64,000 bases of DNA. Source: Streptomyces albospinus (GTDB lineage Bacteria; Actinomycetota; Actinomycetes; Streptomycetales; Streptomycetaceae). How positions within the stretch are numbered: position 1 is the stretch's first letter; the number at the start of each line of letters is the position of its first letter. The DNA lies in contig NZ_BMRP01000025.1 of NCBI RefSeq assembly GCF_014648695.1, positions 26,464 to 90,463 on the forward strand, in the 5' to 3' direction. Of the stretch, positions 62,004 through 64,000 are shown piece after piece. Under the pieces are notes generated by a model that did no database searches, was not told where the DNA came from, and was given only the letters and a program-made list of their open reading frames with translations. Made by a program: the position numbers and the translations under genes.

Positions 62004-62260
62004 CGCCGGTCAGCCTCGGCCATCCGAATCGGGCGTATCGACCAAATCCGGGATGATGACTGAACGCACTGTTGATCCTCTCTCATACATCGTGCAGCAG
62101 GATGGAGTGTTTGCCCTCCATCCTGGCCAGATCAGCCGTAAACCGACGGTAAGAAGTGGTGTCGCAAGACACCGTTCAGCAATGCGCGGTCATGGATGTC
62201 CGACAGGCGTCCGGAGCTGCTCGCGGCGAACAGAGGGGCAGCCACCGGTACTTCACCGGC

Positions 62261-62410
62261 CACCAGGTCGTCATTGACGCCGGTTTCCCAGCTCGTCGTT
62301 GCCGTGGGCCGGTCCCTGCCAGGCAATCACAACGACTGCACGGCGTGGGAGCTGCCTGGCGTGAAGGACCCCGTCGGCAGCGCCACGGCCATCGCGGACG
62401 GAGGCTACCG
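62261..62410 (+). pseudogene. IS5-type transposase internal fragment
   Basis: Plus-strand frame: VVAVGRSLPGNHNDCTAWEL then AIADGGYRGTN, a recognisable internal piece including the second catalytic Asp (ADGGYRG). No N- or C-terminal parts nearby. Confidence 0.65.
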
Positions 62411-62549
62411 GGGCACCAATGGCTCGGCGGTGCACCGTGCCGGGCGGATGGGAGTGCTGTCCGCGTCCGCTGCCTCTCCACTTTCAGCCGTCGCCGAGAC
62501 AATCCAACTGCCCACCGACAGAGGGGGCGTGAGGGAGGCTGTTTGGAAG

Positions 62550-62887
62550 GCTACGGACTGGAGGCCAGCGGCCTGCCCGCCGCTGTCGTGGTGAGCGGCC
62601 GACGGCTACAGACCCAGAACGCCTCCGTCTACACCGGCCTGACACACAACCCGGTGTCCGTACCGCCGTCGATCTACTTCGCGGTCACCTACGGCGCGTC
62701 GTTGCACGACCACGAGAAGGTGCTCGGAACACCCGGCCTTCCGGCGGCGTTCCCACTGGACCACAACTGACAGTGGCCGTTCGACGCCACGCAACTGGCG
62801 CTGGACAACCACTCGTCGATCAGCATGGTGGACCGCGCCGGCCGGCTGTCGCACCCACGCGGCTCCGACCTGAACTACCTCCGATAA
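62550..62887 (+). pseudogene. unknown gene interrupted by an in-frame TGA
   Basis: A frame with coding-like content, LPAAVVVSGRRLQTQNASVY, PVSVPPSIYFAVTYGASLHD and GTPGLPAAFPLDHN, meets TGA at 62768-62770. It then continues in frame with QWPFDATQLALDNHSSISMV and RAGRLSHPRGSDLNYLR to TAA at 62885. Continuity across the stop suggests a nonsense-mutated gene. Start is unclear and family not recognised. Confidence 0.45.
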
Positions 62888-62901
62888 CAGCGTGATGCGG
62901 A

Positions 62902-62939
62902 GGAGCGGTCGGAAGACCCTTCGGCCTTCCGACCGCTCC
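62902..62939. terminator. strong bidirectional terminator
   Basis: A 14-bp perfect stem (ggagcggtcggaag with cttccgaccgctcc) closes a 10-base loop. It lies just beyond the urease-cluster end (-) and the interrupted gene (+). Confidence 0.85.
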
Positions 62940-63036
62940 CGCCGTGACGGCGTTGGCCCGTCTCACGCCACGGTGAACTGAACTGCCCCACAGGCGCCAC
63001 AGGGCTGCGAATTCGCTCTCCAGAAGCCGCGGTTGG

Positions 63037-63864
63037 TCACGCTCTCCGGCCCCGTAGGCCGGACGCAGCACCGTATGCCCTGTCGAGGAGGCGCCGTAGG
63101 CGGAGGCCGTCCTGTGCCACGGCAGTGATGAGGACTGCGGGGCCGGCGAGCGGGGCCAGCACGGCCTGGCCCGATTCCGACGGGTCGGCCAGGAGTAGAG
63201 ATACGGCTGGGTTGTTGACGAAAGTGGGGTCGACGACGAGGAGTTGGCCGGTGGCTCGGTAGTGGGAAAGGACGGCCGGGCCGTCCCAGCCGGCCGCTCC
63301 CGGTCCGTACTCGGCCTGCTGGTTCAGCAGTGTGCGCCCCCCGCGGCGGACGGTGAGGCGGGTGGTCAGGCGGCCCGGCGGTTCTCCGGCGCGTCCCAGG
63401 GCCTGTTCCTCGCGTAGTACGAGCCGGGCAGTGGAGGCAAGGTCGACGGTGAGGGTCTGCCGCAGGTCGCTACCGGCGGCACTGATCAATGGCTCGGGGG
63501 ACCAGTGCAGTTGGGCCCCCTCTCCGGCGGTCAGGGCCACGTCATAGGTGGCCGGTTCGGTTGTGGCGCCCTTGAGGGCGAGGGTCGCGGTGGCGGAGGA
63601 GATGTGCAGTGCCGCGCCATGGCCCGCGGTGGCCTCGATCCGAAGCCGGTCGCCGCCAAGGGGTGCACTCATGGCGCCGACGATGATTACCCGGGCCTCG
63701 CCTCCTCGGGGGCGCAGTCGGCGGAGTTCGAAGGGGCCATCGCCATCGAGCGTGGTCAGCCTGGTGGCCCCGTCTCTTGCGGTGGCCGCGATGCGGGCGG
63801 TGGCGCGTACGCCCACGGTGTCCGGCTCGGGCAGAGGCGCGGCTTCGTGGATGGTGAGAGTCAT
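63037..63864 (-). CDS. ureD: urease accessory protein UreD
   Basis: A 275-residue scaffold protein for nickel delivery to urease. VGVRATARIAATARDGATRL, then FELRRLRPRGGEARVIIVGA, LGGDRLRIEATAGHGAALHI and a conserved end with VVDPTFVNNPAVSLLL give the UreD/UreH fold. ATG 63864 overlaps the ureG stop (ATGA), so ureG-ureD are coupled. It is the last gene of the urease operon, followed by an intergenic stretch and the strong terminator. Works with UreF and UreG on the urease apoenzyme. Confidence 0.95.
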   Translation of the reverse strand: MTLTIHEAAPLPEPDTVGVRATARIAATARDGATRLTTLDGDGPFELRRLRPRGGEARVIIVGAMSAPLGGDRLRIEATAGHGAALHISSATATLALKGATTEPATYDVALTAGEGAQLHWSPEPLISAAGSDLRQTLTVDLASTARLVLREEQALGRAGEPPGRLTTRLTVRRGGRTLLNQQAEYGPGAAGWDGPAVLSHYRATGQLLVVDPTFVNNPAVSLLLADPSESGQAVLAPLAGPAVLITAVAQDGLRLRRLLDRAYGAASGLRGRRA

Positions 63865-64000
63865 ACGGCGCTCGCGGTCCAGTCGGCGAGGCGGTCGCGA
63901 ACCCATTCGGCGACCGGCTTGACGCCGTCGGGTTGCTTCAGGGCGGTGAAGGCGACGGGCAGTTCGCCGCGCTGTGCCTTGGCGTCGCGGGCCATGCCGT
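63861..64000 (-). CDS. ureG: urease accessory GTPase UreG, C-terminal part (continues off window)
   Basis: The last 45 residues are visible: MARDAKAQRGELPVAFTALK then PVAEWVRDRLADWTASAV, the end of the UreG GTPase (RGxxP...FT motif). The P-loop and metal-binding CPH lie beyond the window. Overlaps ureD by four bases. Supplies GTP-dependent nickel transfer. Confidence 0.9.
   Translation of the reverse strand, partial: GMARDAKAQRGELPVAFTALKQPDGVKPVAEWVRDRLADWTASAV

Noticed and set aside
62768..62770. Selenocysteine codon
   Set aside because: No redox-active motif around the TGA and no evident SECIS-like hairpin; a nonsense mutation is simpler.
1..64000. tRNA or rRNA genes
   Set aside because: I scanned for T-arm-like gttcgaatc/gttcgatcc patterns and cloverleaf context and found only isolated matches without acceptor or anticodon stems.

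Overview
The window is high-GC actinobacterial DNA, most likely a Streptomyces or close relative. The signs are strong third-position G/C bias, frequent GTG starts, many Tat and lipoprotein signals, and families typical of that genus (DUF6204, DUF3995, WYL, PadR, CatB-type acetyltransferases, FtsX ABC/two-component modules, urease). I saw no rRNA, tRNA or CRISPR. Sound genes alternate with many relics: broken transposases and severed halves of regulators, efflux pumps, oxygenases and biosynthetic enzymes. This suggests a recombining accessory region such as a chromosome arm, which is an inference.

Layout: 1-3.2 kb holds the end of an L,D-transpeptidase, a TnpB relic with a candidate omega RNA, and an IS1182-type element with perfect 29-bp ends. 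3.2-13.6 kb holds a GNAT enzyme, a deacetylase-like lipoprotein, a divergent amidohydrolase/TetR pair around a 21-bp palindrome, dead MFS and TetR fragments, small and Tat-exported proteins, a truncated Nudix gene and a calpain-like protease. 13.6-19.5 kb is decay-rich: an internally deleted IS630 transposase, a His/Gly-rich secreted protein, a collapsed TetR/monooxygenase pair, a rhomboid protein and an octamer repeat. 19.5-29.8 kb is mostly intact: a PIG-L deacetylase, a Vat/CatB acetyltransferase, a carboxylesterase, then a minus-strand module in which a histidine kinase and response regulator precede an FtsX-type ABC transporter. 30-45.9 kb mixes an SDR remnant abutting a phosphatase, a truncated aryl-acid adenylating enzyme, a Cys-rich regulator with DUF3291, a Clp-N/HTH pair, a CAP protein, a phosphodiester glycosidase, a PadR operon, an esterase/WYL operon and a metallo-hydrolase. 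46-51 kb has fused remnants of a P450 and an isonitrile synthase, a cupin, a ferritin-like protein and an intact IS3 element with a 3-bp target duplication. 51.6-64 kb holds a copper-type YcnI pair, a 51-aa secreted peptide, a PadR/SGNH/SnoaL-like divergon between IS5 relics, an orphan sensor kinase and the end of a urease cluster (ureG, ureD).

Working units visible: kinase-regulator-ABC (23.6-29.8 kb); amidohydrolase and TetR sharing an operator (6.2-8.1 kb); PadR plus membrane protein with ATGA overlap (41.8-42.9 kb); esterase plus WYL regulator (43.2-44.9 kb); PadR-SGNH with a divergent SnoaL-like gene (58.3-60.3 kb); ureG-ureD with ATGA overlap. The most unusual content is chimeric and relic loci. 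No complete new system could be demonstrated.
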